Shown here: in pieces, positions 11,234 through 20,656 of the stretch | Layout: the number at the start of each line of letters is the position of its first letter | Position numbering within the stretch: position 1 is the first letter of the stretch | DNA from: Gnomoniopsis sp. IMI 355080 | Taxonomy: Eukaryota; Ascomycota; Sordariomycetes; Diaporthales; Gnomoniaceae | Length of the DNA: 31,574 bases | Assembly: GCA_027946555.1 (NCBI GenBank) | Contig: JAPEVC010000319.1 | Coordinates: 1-31,574, forward strand | Reading direction: 5' to 3' | The notes under the pieces: generated by a model | Seen by the model: only the letters and a program-made list of their open reading frames with translations | Told to the model about the DNA's origin: nothing | The model's database searches: none | Position numbers and translations under genes: made by a program

Positions 11234-12068
11234 GTCGTACTACACAGAGTCGACCCGTAGAAAAGCATACTCGAAGAGGACAAAGACCGGAGAGGGCCTC
11301 GTTGTCATGATATAAAACCCACATCCAGCAGCTCAAACCACCCCAACTTTTTTCTCAGACTTGTGGTCACTAACGCAGCACCTTGAGCTGGCCGACCAAG
11401 TCCGTTGTTTTCACTAGGTAGCCAGCCCAATCGTTCTGCAAACGGTAAATGAATAAATTTGAAGTTCCGAGGCCATCTGCCCGAGAAGTGTAACCGCCGA
11501 AGATCACCTGACAGAATCGCCGAAAGCAAGATGCAAAAGGAAAGATAAGCACATTGGATCACAGGCAGACTGCAGAGTGATGTCTTGGTGATGGCTGAGC
11601 GATGTAACTTGCATCAGACAGCCGTCTGAGAGACGGATTAGGTTTCTCCGTATTTACGGAAGATGTCTAGCTCGCAGGTCGAAGATGCTCGCACGCTGAA
11701 GCACCAGCTTGGAGCAGTCACCACGCCTCTAGATTGACGCACAGGAACGCATTCAGTTGCCCGATCCGGGTGGGTTGGCAAAGAGTACTCTGAAGCCAGA
11801 TGCAACGGCGGCCCTGTCTTCCGTTTGATATCACGAAAGTCGCCATGATCTCATCTGCCGGTTGAGCCATCCGCCATCCTCTTCGATCTTGGGATCGCAC
11901 TTGCTTCTTCCAAGTTGACGAAGCCTTCAAATTGCAATTTCCACCCTGAGGAAAGAGCAGTACAGCTTGCTGGGTGTGATAGCAAGAGGCAGAGTTGAGC
12001 CGGTCGTCGAATGTGGCAATTGTCCTCTGGGTTTTGCAAGTGCCTACATGGCGACATACACCGAGTCG

Positions 12069-12338
12069 TTATGCACCATCAATCAAATGGTTCATATCTA
12101 TCGAAAGGGAAGAACACCGGTAGAAGGAGCAAACCAGCCCGTCCAAATCGTTGTACAAGGCCTGTCGTGCGTCATATTGAGTCACGTGAGCCGCTTTGGT
12201 GGCGCCATCGACTGCTGGAACCTGGGCGTTGTCAATGTCGAGTTTTCATCCAGTGGAGGGCCATACCGAGGTAAACTGCATAAGATCAACTTCAGAGAAG
12301 TGGATATTGTAGAGCTTCCGCTTGTCAGCCAATGTCAT
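12069..12338 (-). CDS. Possible small two-exon gene, unknown function
   Basis: A pyrimidine-rich stretch at about 12340-12425 (minus strand) resembles a fungal leader. The first ATG after it, at 12338, opens a frame beginning MTLADKRKLYNIHFSEVDLM. That frame meets one TGA, which lies inside a candidate 45-bp intron 12266-12222 (donor GTATGG, branch ATTGAC, acceptor CCCAG). Splicing would join two phase-0 exons (12338-12267 and 12221-12069) into a 74-aa protein. I do not recognise it. Against it: the intron is very short, the ATG context is poor, and the plus strand is also open across the same bases. It would lie 380 bp downstream of the PCI-like gene on the same strand. Confidence 0.2.
12183..12188. 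promoter_or_regulatory. CACGTG E-box inside a TGAGTCACGTGA context
   Basis: This is the most extended of the CACGTG motifs in the gene-poor region, reading TGAGTCACGTGA. It overlaps a TGAGTCA (Gcn4/AP-1-type) core with a TCACGTGA (Cbf1-type bHLH) core. It lies inside the weak small-gene candidate, so a regulatory role is speculative. Confidence 0.2.
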
Positions 12339-12718
12339 GAAGTGAGCGAGATGAAATGGAAATGGCGAAGGGACAAAACCACAACAGAAAGACGCAGGTG
12401 GAGGGGAACGGGAAGAGCCCGGCGCTAAAGCGGGATGTGGCTACATAGTGCCAAAGTCATTCCTCCTCATGTAGTCCAGCAACGCTATAGAGGTTCAAAT
12501 CTTTGCGCTGCAAAGCGTGCAAAGCAGGCCGTGGGAGTTTACGTAAGGTACCCTGACGGTAGACCGCTCTATAGTTAGGACGGTCTAAGCTTTCCCAAAG
12601 CCAGATCAAATAGTTTTTTTGGTTTTGAAAAAAAGTAAATAAAAAAATATGCTTACCAGCAGAAGTGCCCCCGGTTCCTTGATGTTGAGGTTGAGAATGC
12701 ATTTAGGCGCCGACCCCA
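12339..12718. other. 3' flank of the PCI-like gene
   Basis: No gene is supported here. The minus strand just past the PCI-like stop codon is followed by an A/T-rich stretch (12605-12655), which probably contains the 3' UTR and polyadenylation region. A GTAAGC motif on the minus strand near 12656 could be a 3'-UTR donor, but I see no paired acceptor that matters for the protein. A 7-bp stem (TAGACCG/CGGTCTA, 12560-12587) lies within it. Confidence 0.4.
12560..12587. repeat. 7-bp inverted repeat, possible hairpin
   Basis: TAGACCG and CGGTCTA are separated by 14 bases, about 130-160 bp past the stop codon of the PCI-like gene. It could form a hairpin in that gene's 3' UTR. No known element matches. 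Confidence 0.35.
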
Positions 12719-13797
12719 TCACCCAGAGCGCCCTTTAATGTTTCGTATAACAATCTTGGACCCATCTGAGTGCCAACCGACGCCCTCATTCTCGACCAAC
12801 TGAGCAAATGTGGAACCTGTGGCCCTTTCCAGATACTCCGTGTCCACGGTGAGGTATGCCCGACCAAAACACTTGAGTGTATGACGCTTCATAGTCTCGT
12901 CATAAAATTCCAGGAACTTTGCCTTGTGTCCGTCGACGCTTCTCTTGATCCTGATGAATCCCAAGAAATCGTCGCGTACCAGCGCTCGAAGAATGGCGTC
13001 AACTTTGGGATCACGGAGCTTGAAGCGGTGACGCAAGAGAAAGGCTTCCGCAAGGTCATTTCGTCGACAGGCGGCATCCAAGACCAGATAGCCGGTGATC
13101 TCCCGCAGTTCGAAACTGGTGAGGGGATGCTTGGGATGGATGGTGTGCAAGAGGTAGAGAATGGCGGGATGGTAGCTCTCGGCATGCTTGACAAGAACCG
13201 AGGTTCGGATGTTGAAGAGATAGGCCTGAGTCGCAAAGTCGTCCACACGTTTGGATGCGACCAGGCCTTCGCGCAACTTGCGCAAAGCCATCAGCACAGT
13301 AGATAAGTCCTTGGCGTGGGGCGCAGGGGTGGGAAATCCAGCAGGCGTGGCTGTACTGGCCGTGGGACCTGCGATGGTGGGCGTTGAATGCTCGTTTGTA
13401 GACGATATACCTTGCTGCTTGCCAGCGGCGAGAGACGCAAAATGCTGAAGTAAAGCATCGCGATCTCCAACGTCTGAGCAAAAGCTCAGATACCGCTCGA
13501 CGATTTTTGTGTAAAAGCGTTCCTGAGTTCTATGGTCGAGCAGTCTGGCCAGTGTTAGCATTATGTTGTATACACATGGACGGAACAGCAGGGGCATGGG
13601 CGATAGGCGGACGCCGCGATGCAGACCACCACAGACGAAGGCAGATCACAAGCCACGTTCAGAGTGAAGGCAACGGACAGCTGAGGCTTCACTTACCTCG
13701 CATCGCCCTTTGAAGGCAAGCCGACGCTCTCAAGAAGATCAAGCTCGACCGGTTTTAGGCGTTGCCACTGTTTCGAGGATGAGCCACGTGAGGGCAT
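12719..13797 (-). CDS. Conserved PCI-like protein (CSN8/PSMD8/eIF3k or SAC3/GANP type)
   Basis: Exon 1 is 13797-13697 and exon 2 is 13544-12719, giving 308 aa. The 152-bp intron (GTAAGT, branch TGCTAAC, acceptor GGCCAG) joins the split arginine codon in SKGDA-R-LLDHRTQERFY. Taking only the long open frame would add a false N-terminus (MPLLFRPC) from intron sequence. The body is helical. Residues from about 130 (LRKLREGLVASKRVDDF) to the end (YLERATGSTFAQLVENEGVG, then a basic tail) look like the helical repeats and winged helix of PCI-type proteins such as RPN12/PSMD8, CSN8 and eIF3k. Such proteins are scaffold subunits of the proteasome lid, COP9 signalosome, eIF3 or mRNA export complexes. 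The gene call is strong; the subfamily is not settled. It is divergent from UTP21 with 462 bp between the ATGs. Confidence 0.85.
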
Positions 13798-14259
13798 GTT
13801 GAGACGTTGTGAGCGGCAATCACCGTACGAGAGCGAGCGGTGTGGTTGTCTGACAGGTAGCACGTGAGCTAGACTCTCGAATTGCCAACTGGCGATTGTT
13901 GATGGAGAAGACCATATAAATATTGACTTTGAGATGGGGAAATTGGAGAGGAACGAATCGAGGCACAAACAAGTGGGGCCCCCGGGAGCGAAAGAAAGAG
14001 GCAGCCAGCCCATCTGATTGGTCGGATGCTAGGGGACCGGGACCCTAGGTTTGGAAGACGCCTACAGCCTTAACGGAGGTACTGCAGGCATGTGGTACGT
14101 GCCCCCACTGTGGGGTGATCCGACCGTGTTCACGGCTGCGATAAGATAACAGAAGTTTTTATCCATCCGACGCTGTTGCTCTAGTCCACGCTTTCGCCTA
14201 CGCCTTGTCTGAACGGTGGCTCCCTCTGGACCTCTACCTCTAATCGACTTGTGCTCAAG
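13798..14259. promoter_or_regulatory. Bidirectional promoter between the PCI-like gene and UTP21
   Basis: 462 bp separate the two divergent start codons, so both promoters must lie here. Visible motifs are CACGTG at 13861-13866, a TATA-like TATAAATA at 13915-13922, and GATAAGATAA near 14143. A second CACGTG (13785-13790) falls just inside the first exon of the PCI-like gene. Shared control of a ribosome-biogenesis gene and its neighbour is plausible. The motifs are seen; their use is inferred. Confidence 0.6.
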
Positions 14260-17200
14260 ATGATACACGCCGAGCAACAAGATGGGCCTTTGGTGAAGCG
14301 TCAAAAGATTGGCGCGCCCCCCAAATCAGCTAATGGTACCGCTTCTAGAGGATCGCGAATCTTTGCGCCGTTCAGGACGGTAGGCCTTGTCTCCCCGACA
14401 AGCGTTCCCTTCACCTCGATACCCTTGGGCAAAACCACCTTCCAAATCACCACCTCCGTCGGCCGATCTCTCCAGACTTACGATCTCAAGCGCGGTCTCA
14501 ATCTTGTCTTCATCACCCGCCCCCAGGCCCCTGCAGACATCACCGCCACATACGCCTGGAAAGAAAAGGTCTTTGCCGCCTGGGGAGATTCGCGCCATGG
14601 GGAATCGCAAGGTTTTTGGATTTTCCAGAGGGGAAAAAAGGCCGGCGAACTCGAGCTTCCCAGCGACCTCAATCAGCCTATCCGGCAAATACTCATCTTT
14701 GGTTCATGGATAGTGGCATGCTGCCTCACGAGGATAGAGGTCTGGAAGACGGCTACATTGGAGCACTACACGACGTTGCATACTGTAGCCTCGAAGCCGG
14801 GAGACAACGAAATTAGCGGCGGTATTTGCAACATGCCCACCTATTTGAACAAAATCTTTGTTGGAAGACGGGACGGCTGGGTTGAGATTTGGAATCTAAG
14901 CACTGGCAAGCTGATCTACACCATCCTCCCGTCCTCGCCGAAATTTGGCGCTGTGGTCTGCATGGAACCGACACCTGCTCTCTCACTGTTGGCGATATCA
15001 TACTCGAACGGTCCCTTGATAATACACGACATCCTTTACGACAAGAGAGTCGTTTCTCTCGTGGCCGGTACCGAAGAGGTGCCTGTAACAAGCATATCAT
15101 TCAGGACAGATGGTCAAGGTGCAGGCCAAGACGGCCGAAAGGGTGGTGTGATGGCTACGGCAACGAGTAGGAATGGAGATGTCACGTTCTGGGATCTTAA
15201 TAGAGGAGGCAGAGTAATGGGCGTCCTCCGTAGTGCCCACAACCCACCCGCACGTGAAGGGCCTGTGATTGGGGGCGGTATCAGCAAAATCCAATTCCTT
15301 GCTGGGCAACCCGTCATCGTCACCAGTGGTCTGGACAATTCTTTGAAATCTTGGATCTTCGACGAAACACCATTCTCTCCAATTCCTCGCGTGCTCCATT
15401 CGAGAAGCGGTCATGCAGCCCCAGTTGCTTGCCTTGAATTCTTGCCATCGGATTTCGATGGTGCTGAGGCTGGTAATAAGTGGCTTCTGAGTGGTGGCAA
15501 GGACCGGAGTCTTTGGGGTTGGAGTCTGCGACGAGATGGCCAGAGCACCGAATTGAGCCAGGGAAACATACGGAAGAAGGCAAAGAAGATTGGAGTTCTT
15601 ACTTCGTCGACTCTCAGTCATGGACCAACTACGACGCTCGATGATCTCAAGGCTCCTGAAATCACCTCTATGGCCTCATCGTTGAACCGTGATGGTGGTA
15701 TGGGTGCCTTGCCCGGCAAACAACCTATATGGCAGAAGGGCAACATTCAGAAGCGGACAGATGCCGAGGTCAGCGCAATGACTGGCTGGGAAAGCGTCGT
15801 AACGGGACATAAGGACGACCCATACGCCCGAACGTGGTTCTGGGGCCGCAAAAGGGCTGGTCGATGGGCATTCCGGACTGGCGATGGCATGAATGTGTCC
15901 ACGGTCGCGATAAGTCCATGCGGCACATTTGCTCTGGTCGGCTCCGAGGGTGGCAGTATCGACATGTTCAACCTGCAATCCGGCATACATCGACAAAGAT
16001 ACCCATCTCGGCTGACTCCAGCGCAAGCTCGACAACTGAAGATACATCAGTTGAGGCAGGCGGATGCAGTGCAACAGCTGCAAGCTCACTCGAAGGTCAA
16101 ATTTGCCCCAGGCATTGGGAAACATACCAAGCCTGTGACTGGAATTGTGGTGGATGCCATGAACAGATTAATTATTTCATGCTCACTGGATGGAACTGTC
16201 AAGTTCTGGGAGTTTCTGACTGGAAATCTGCTAGAACAAATTGACTGGGCACCCATGGCGAAAGTAACAGGTTGCCGGTACCACGCGGCGAACGATCTCA
16301 TTGCTTTCTCTTGCGACGACAACTCAATTCGGATAGTGGACATAGAGACCAAGAAGACCATCAGAGAGTTCTGGGGCTGCCAAGGCAAGATCAACGATTT
16401 CTGCTTCTCCAATGACGGCCGCTGGGTTGTTGCCGCCTCTCAAGACAGCATCATCCGCGTGTGGGATCTTCCAACCAGTCACCTGATTGACGCTTTTGCA
16501 TTGGAGACGCCATGCACGGCGCTCGCTTTCTCTGGAACGGGCGAGTACCTCGCTGCGTCAAATGAAGGCCAGCTAGGCGTCAACATCTGGACAAATCGGG
16601 CCGTGTTCAAGCATGTACCAACAAGACAGATCTCAGAGAAGGCAATAGGACAGATCTCAGGACCGACAACTTCAGGCGAGGGCGGCCAGGGCCTGGTTGA
16701 GGCTGCTTTTGAGGAGGAAAGCCAGGACGGCGAGGAGACGGACGGCGTCGCAGCACCGAACTTGGACCAGTTGAGCACGGAGATGATGACGCTGAGTCTG
16801 GTGCCAAAGAGCAGGTGGCAGACCCTGCTGCATCTGGATTTAATTAAGAAGAGGAATAAGCCGACGGAGGCCCCAAAATTGCCCGAGAAAGCACCATTCT
16901 TCCTGCCGTCCACCACTGGCGCTAAGAATCCGAACCAAGACACGCTGGGGTCTGCAAAGCAGGACGATGAGCACAAGTCTAGAATCACAAAGCTCGACTG
17001 GAGCCGGTCGCAGGAAGCTTTCACGGCAAAGCTGCACCATGGCGCTGTGAGCGGCAACTGTGAGTATTATTCTGTTCGGAAGTTTCCTAATGAACATACT
17101 AATTTTTTATGTTTTTTTGTAGATGATGATTTCATTGAGCACTTGAAGTCACTATCGCCATCAAGTGCCGACCTCGAGTTGCGATCAATGTCGATCGGTG

Positions 17201-17466
17201 ATACTGGCGACAGCGACTCGAATGAGCTGCTGCATTTTATCCGCGCCTTGACAGCCAGACTAGCTGCCAGACGAGACTACGAACTCACGCAAGCGTGGAT
17301 GACGGTGTTCTTGAGGTTACACTTTGACCTCGTCATGGAGACCAAGGTCCTCTTGGACGAACTGAAAAAGTGGAAGGCACGTCAGGAGATAGAAAAGGAG
17401 CGTCTGAGTAATCTGGTCGGGTATTGTGGTGGCGTGGTGAGCTTCCTGAGGAGTCCACGGACATAG
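14260..17466 (+). CDS. UTP21: U3 snoRNP WD40 protein UTP21 (WDR36 homologue)
   Basis: Exons are 14260-17059 and 17123-17466, giving 1047 aa. The protein belongs to the SSU processome (UTP-B subcomplex) in the nucleolus, which assembles on nascent pre-rRNA and is needed for 18S rRNA maturation. It has a basic N-terminus (GPLVKRQKIG), then two tandem WD40 propellers with repeat ends such as LLSGGKDRSLWGWSL, GTVKFWEF and SIIRVWDL. An acidic linker rich in Glu/Gly follows, then the C-terminal Utp21 domain (SPSSADLELRSM to the end). The length fits the family, whose fungal members are about 1000 aa. The frame is open further back to a GTG at 14251, but the first ATG is at 14260 with A at -3. The small 63-bp intron has no stop and keeps frame, so it is easily missed; splicing restores SGNYDDFIEHLKSL. 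It converges with the MFS gene: 138 bp lie between stop codons. Confidence 0.95.
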   Translation: MIHAEQQDGPLVKRQKIGAPPKSANGTASRGSRIFAPFRTVGLVSPTSVPFTSIPLGKTTFQITTSVGRSLQTYDLKRGLNLVFITRPQAPADITATYAWKEKVFAAWGDSRHGESQGFWIFQRGKKAGELELPSDLNQPIRQILIFGSWIVACCLTRIEVWKTATLEHYTTLHTVASKPGDNEISGGICNMPTYLNKIFVGRRDGWVEIWNLSTGKLIYTILPSSPKFGAVVCMEPTPALSLLAISYSNGPLIIHDILYDKRVVSLVAGTEEVPVTSISFRTDGQGAGQDGRKGGVMATATSRNGDVTFWDLNRGGRVMGVLRSAHNPPAREGPVIGGGISKIQFLAGQPVIVTSGLDNSLKSWIFDETPFSPIPRVLHSRSGHAAPVACLEFLPSDFDGAEAGNKWLLSGGKDRSLWGWSLRRDGQSTELSQGNIRKKAKKIGVLTSSTLSHGPTTTLDDLKAPEITSMASSLNRDGGMGALPGKQPIWQKGNIQKRTDAEVSAMTGWESVVTGHKDDPYARTWFWGRKRAGRWAFRTGDGMNVSTVAISPCGTFALVGSEGGSIDMFNLQSGIHRQRYPSRLTPAQARQLKIHQLRQADAVQQLQAHSKVKFAPGIGKHTKPVTGIVVDAMNRLIISCSLDGTVKFWEFLTGNLLEQIDWAPMAKVTGCRYHAANDLIAFSCDDNSIRIVDIETKKTIREFWGCQGKINDFCFSNDGRWVVAASQDSIIRVWDLPTSHLIDAFALETPCTALAFSGTGEYLAASNEGQLGVNIWTNRAVFKHVPTRQISEKAIGQISGPTTSGEGGQGLVEAAFEEESQDGEETDGVAAPNLDQLSTEMMTLSLVPKSRWQTLLHLDLIKKRNKPTEAPKLPEKAPFFLPSTTGAKNPNQDTLGSAKQDDEHKSRITKLDWSRSQEAFTAKLHHGAVSGNCEYYSVRKFPNEHTNFLCFFVDDDFIEHLKSLSPSSADLELRSMSIGDTGDSDSNELLHFIRALTARLAARRDYELTQAWMTVFLRLHFDLVMETKVLLDELKKWKARQEIEKERLSNLVGYCGGVVSFLRSPRT
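17060..17122 (+). other. In-frame, stop-free 63-bp intron in UTP21
   Basis: Donor GTGAGT at 17060, branch-like ATACTAAT, T-rich tract and acceptor TTGTAG at 17122. The length is a multiple of three with no stop, so retention would add 21 residues just before the Utp21 domain. The spliced junction (GN-Y-DDFIEHLKSL) fits the family as I remember it, while the intron translation is unlike it. Confidence 0.9.
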
Positions 17467-17604
17467 GTATGCATAGCATTGCCAAAAGCGCAAGCATCAT
17501 TTGCATCGCATAACACGCTACTCGTTTCCCAGTTCCGAGACATGTCTATTGATTGGGTATCTGTCTAAAATCTATATGCGTTCGTTTCATGCAAGCACCA
17601 CTCT
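17467..17604. other. Short convergent intergenic region, UTP21 / MFS gene
   Basis: Only 138 bp separate the stop codons of two convergent genes, so their 3' UTRs very likely overlap. No terminator-like motif stands out. Confidence 0.6.
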
Positions 17605-19544
17605 TCAAACCTCAGCCTTCTCATTACCATCGCTGTGTTCTGTGGGCGCCCTATCCTGCGCCTCCGCCTGCAAGCTCGGCCCATCCTCATGGTCATGGTG
17701 TCCCTGTGTCCCGACACGAATGAAGGGGGAGAACAAGACGCTGCATGCCGCAAGCGCGATTGACACCTGGAATGTCCGGGTGAACTTCAACATGGGTTCC
17801 GCCTGACCCTTGGCTGTAAGATCGATCGAGCTGTACACTGCGGTCGAGATGCCCATAGCCAGTGTGGAGGACAGACGAATCAGGGTGTTCATGATACCAC
17901 TGGCGAGACCCTGGTGCTTTGGGGGGAGGGACTGCATCACGTACATCTGCAATAACAGTTAGGGTTCAGATCTAATTATGAAGGGAGATTACAATGCTAG
18001 GAGGAGGAACTTACGTTGGCGACGTTGAACTGGAAGTCAGCGCCAACAACATTCAGAACGAGGGCCGGGAACATAAAGGCCCAATAGTTGCTGTCTTCTG
18101 TCAAGAAGGACAGGAGGAGGTTGGCTGCAAGATAGGATAGCGAGCCAGCCGCCATAATCAAAGTGTTGTTAACCTTGTGGAGAACATGTCCAATGACAAC
18201 GTTCCAGATGAGACCCGCGATTGCCTGGGGAAGAAGGTGTACTGCAATACTAATAGTTGCCCATTGCCTGATCTCCTGCATATAATATGCTAGGTAGAAG
18301 GCCGAGGATTGGAAGGCCATAAAGCCGAATACGGTCACTATCATGATCTGAGTCTCACTGTCAGCTGTTGTCAGCAAAGGGGAAAGCGGTCAGTTTTCCA
18401 CGCACCAAGTTGAAGTTTCTATCCTTCCAAATAAAAGGTGGCATCATAGGGTGCTCATACCTCGTCTCCCAGTATAAGAACGCAACGATGAGAGCGAATC
18501 CGATAATGAGGAGACAGAGAGTCAAAGCGGAGTCCCATCCACTGGTTGGGCCGAGGGTGATACCAGCAGTGAGCATACCAGTGCCGAACAACGTGAGGAT
18601 AGCCCCGAGCCAGTCAAACGTCTTCACGAACTTATTCAGTCGTTCCTTCACGCTCTCTCCAGGGTCGAATGCCTCGACGTTGGGCACTGCCCAGAGAGCA
18701 TGCAGGAAGAAGACTGCCCAGAGCATGGCGATGAAATAGAAGCTTGCCCTCCACTATATTCGATGTCTGGTCAGCCATGTTACCGATCGTGTATTGTGAG
18801 AGCCCGTATACGTACGCTGAACAGCATTGTCGCAATTCCACAAGTAATACTGCCAAGTACGAACCCCGTGGGATTACCGGCACTGAATGCAGCAAAGGCC
18901 ATATTCTTCCTTTTGCTCGGTTTCTCATATGCCGCACCCAGAATACCACCAGCCGGCGGAACGACCATAGCACAACTGATCCCCAGGACGCCAAGAACAA
19001 TGTCCATCCAGAAGGGGTTCTTCGCAAACCCAAGCAGCAGTACAAAGACCGCAAATGACCCCATGCCCGCCAAATATACCAACTTGCGGCCCAACAGGTC
19101 CGCCAGCTGCCCGACGGTGAGCTGGAAGGCGCCCGCCGTGAGCGTAGAGGCGGCAGCGATCCAGACTATCTCGGCCTGCGACATGCTCAAATCCGCGCCG
19201 ATGGACGCAGTGACAATCGACGTCGCCCCGACAAGGAACGTCGTCGTGGACATGGCGATGGTGGCCTGTGCCACAAAGGACACCTCCTGGATCGTGTTCT
19301 TGAAACATGCCGGGCGTTGGCCAACGGTCTGGACGAGCGACTGCACGCGCGAGAGCGTTCGGTGAGCGTCTAGATTTTGCTCGTAGGCCGACGACGGGGT
19401 GCGGGTCACGGGCCTTGTGTCGTCGCCGGCGATGCTATTCACGCTCGCGGCAGCGGTGCCTGCCTTGGAGGTGTTGTACGCGTCGCCTGAGGCCGGCGTA
19501 AGCGTGCCCTCACCGTCGGAGAACTCCTTTTTGGTGCTGACCAT
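17605..19544 (-). CDS. MFS drug/metabolite exporter, DHA2 family, Atr1-like
   Basis: Exons are 19544-18816, 18753-18406, 18347-18015 and 17946-17605, giving 583 aa. All three introns are phase 0: 62 bp (GTACGT...ATAG), 58 bp (GTGCGT...CTCAG) and 68 bp (GTAAGT, CTAAC, TTGCAG). Junctions give LFS-WRASFYFIAMLW, FNL-IMIVTVFGF and NVAN-MYVMQSLP, which match the Atr1/YMR279C-type fungal family as recalled. The protein has a hydrophilic N-terminus of about 85 residues, motif A GQLADLLGRK at residues 145-154, and enough hydrophobic segments for 14 helices. The middle carries the family block NVEAFDPGESVKERLNKFVK and later LPQAIAGLIWNVV. Yeast Atr1 exports aminotriazole, other drugs and borate at the plasma membrane; the substrate here cannot be read. 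The start is the first in-frame ATG. A TGACTCA site lies 250 bp upstream. Confidence 0.93.
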
Positions 19545-19790
19545 GGTTTGGTTGCGCAGTAGGAATACTGGATGCGCTGGGGGGTTAGACACCACGGACT
19601 GGCACGCTGCAAGGAGAGCCAGGTCTCCCAGGTCTTGGATTGTGAAAAAGCCATCTTATCTGATCGGAAAGGAGTAACAGGGTAACAGTCTCGCGGTTTC
19701 TGCGCCGATGGATGTCTCAGTGGGTCGACGTGGGTCACCGAATCGAATTGTTCGGCATCCGTCGTTGAAAATCGCGTCGGATTTAGAAGT

Positions 19791-19797
19791 TGACTCA
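19791..19797. promoter_or_regulatory. TGACTCA (Gcn4/CpcA or AP-1-type site) upstream of the MFS gene
   Basis: A consensus bZIP core lies 247-253 bp before the transporter ATG. In yeast, ATR1 is controlled by Gcn4 and Yap1, so such a site in an Atr1-like promoter makes sense. However, TGACTCA or TGAGTCA also occurs several times elsewhere in the window, so chance is not excluded. Confidence 0.3.
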
Positions 19798-20656
19798 ATC
19801 ATCCCGTGTTATTTCATGCCACCACCGCCCACTTCCCGCTTTCAGTGGATCAATCTCGTGGTCTCGATATGGCGAAATGGTGCACAAAATATAGTATACT
19901 TTCTTCATTGCAGTCGATCCCTTGAAATTCGCCTCTGGTGGAAGCTTTTTCGTTCAGCGCCGCCGCCTCTTCAACGGCCCCGTAAAACCGTAATTCCGAT
20001 CCACATCAAAGACGTAGAAGAAAGGCATATGAAAACCTCACCGTCCTTGACTCTGCACACGGCCATTGACCATTGTCGAGTCATCAATACGGGGATGGCC
20101 GAAGCATTTGGCTGCAGACCCGCATTGACAAGAAATCGGGACTAAGGCTAATAATGCAGCAACATTCGTCAAGACAAAATATCAGGAGAAACAGCGGCCG
20201 AGTCACTGGACACGCCAGAATAGAATACATGCTCTTTCTCGCCGCAGGCCTGCACAAGCCAGGCACAGCAACGCATATCGTTTGATGACGCCTCCGGATG
20301 TTTCCGTAGGGAAGGGAAGATACAGGACTTCATAACAGATGTCGTCACGGGCTTCTGTTTCTCGGCCACACTGCCAGGTGCTACACTTGTAGACGCCCCA
20401 AGAACAGGCAGACGTAAAGGATACAGACTAGTCGATAACCTGACCAGGTGCCTCCACCTCGTACATACCTCAACGCCATCCCACAATCGAGCAGTCGTGC
20501 AGGCTCCTGAGCAGCCCTTCACTGCAAGAAGAGCATGCTGGTTTCATGAGAGGACACCTCTCCGTGGGCACCTCCGAGGAGTGCTTCGCATTGCTGGCGC
20601 GTAAGCGGAAGAGAAAGTCCTTGAGCCTGCTGGTTGCCTCCCTCCCAACAAATCCT

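Larger units (their letters stand above)
3330..12068. other. Long gene-poor region
   Basis: About 8.7 kb without a gene I can support. The first few hundred bases should be the kinase 3' UTR. Open frames are short, mostly lack ATG, and resemble no family. I see no transposase, reverse transcriptase, LTR, tRNA or 5S rRNA. TA is not obviously in excess over AT, so heavy RIP damage is not apparent by eye. The region holds a (GT)7 repeat, a 10-bp tandem repeat, G11 and C10 runs, two strong palindromes (5922-5982) and many CACGTG motifs. Weak coding candidates are listed separately. It could carry long non-coding RNA or fast-evolving genes with many introns. Confidence 0.5.

Noticed and set aside
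3330..12068. RIP-degraded transposon filling the gene-poor region
   Set aside because: There is no clear excess of TA over AT by eye, no terminal repeats and no trace of transposon proteins in any frame.
11967..12428. 153-codon open frame on the plus strand
   Set aside because: It starts with TTG, ends in a low-complexity Arg-rich tail and lies opposite a CT-rich leader-like stretch; no family is recognised.
12495..12520. tRNA-like B box (GAGGTTCAAATCT)
   Set aside because: The T-stem is weak and no A box or acceptor stem can be built around it.
12770..13306. 178-codon open frame on the plus strand
   Set aside because: It is antisense to exon 2 of the PCI-like gene, which has the better splice structure and family look.
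16479..17057. 192-codon open frame on the minus strand
   Set aside because: It is the antisense shadow of UTP21 coding sequence.
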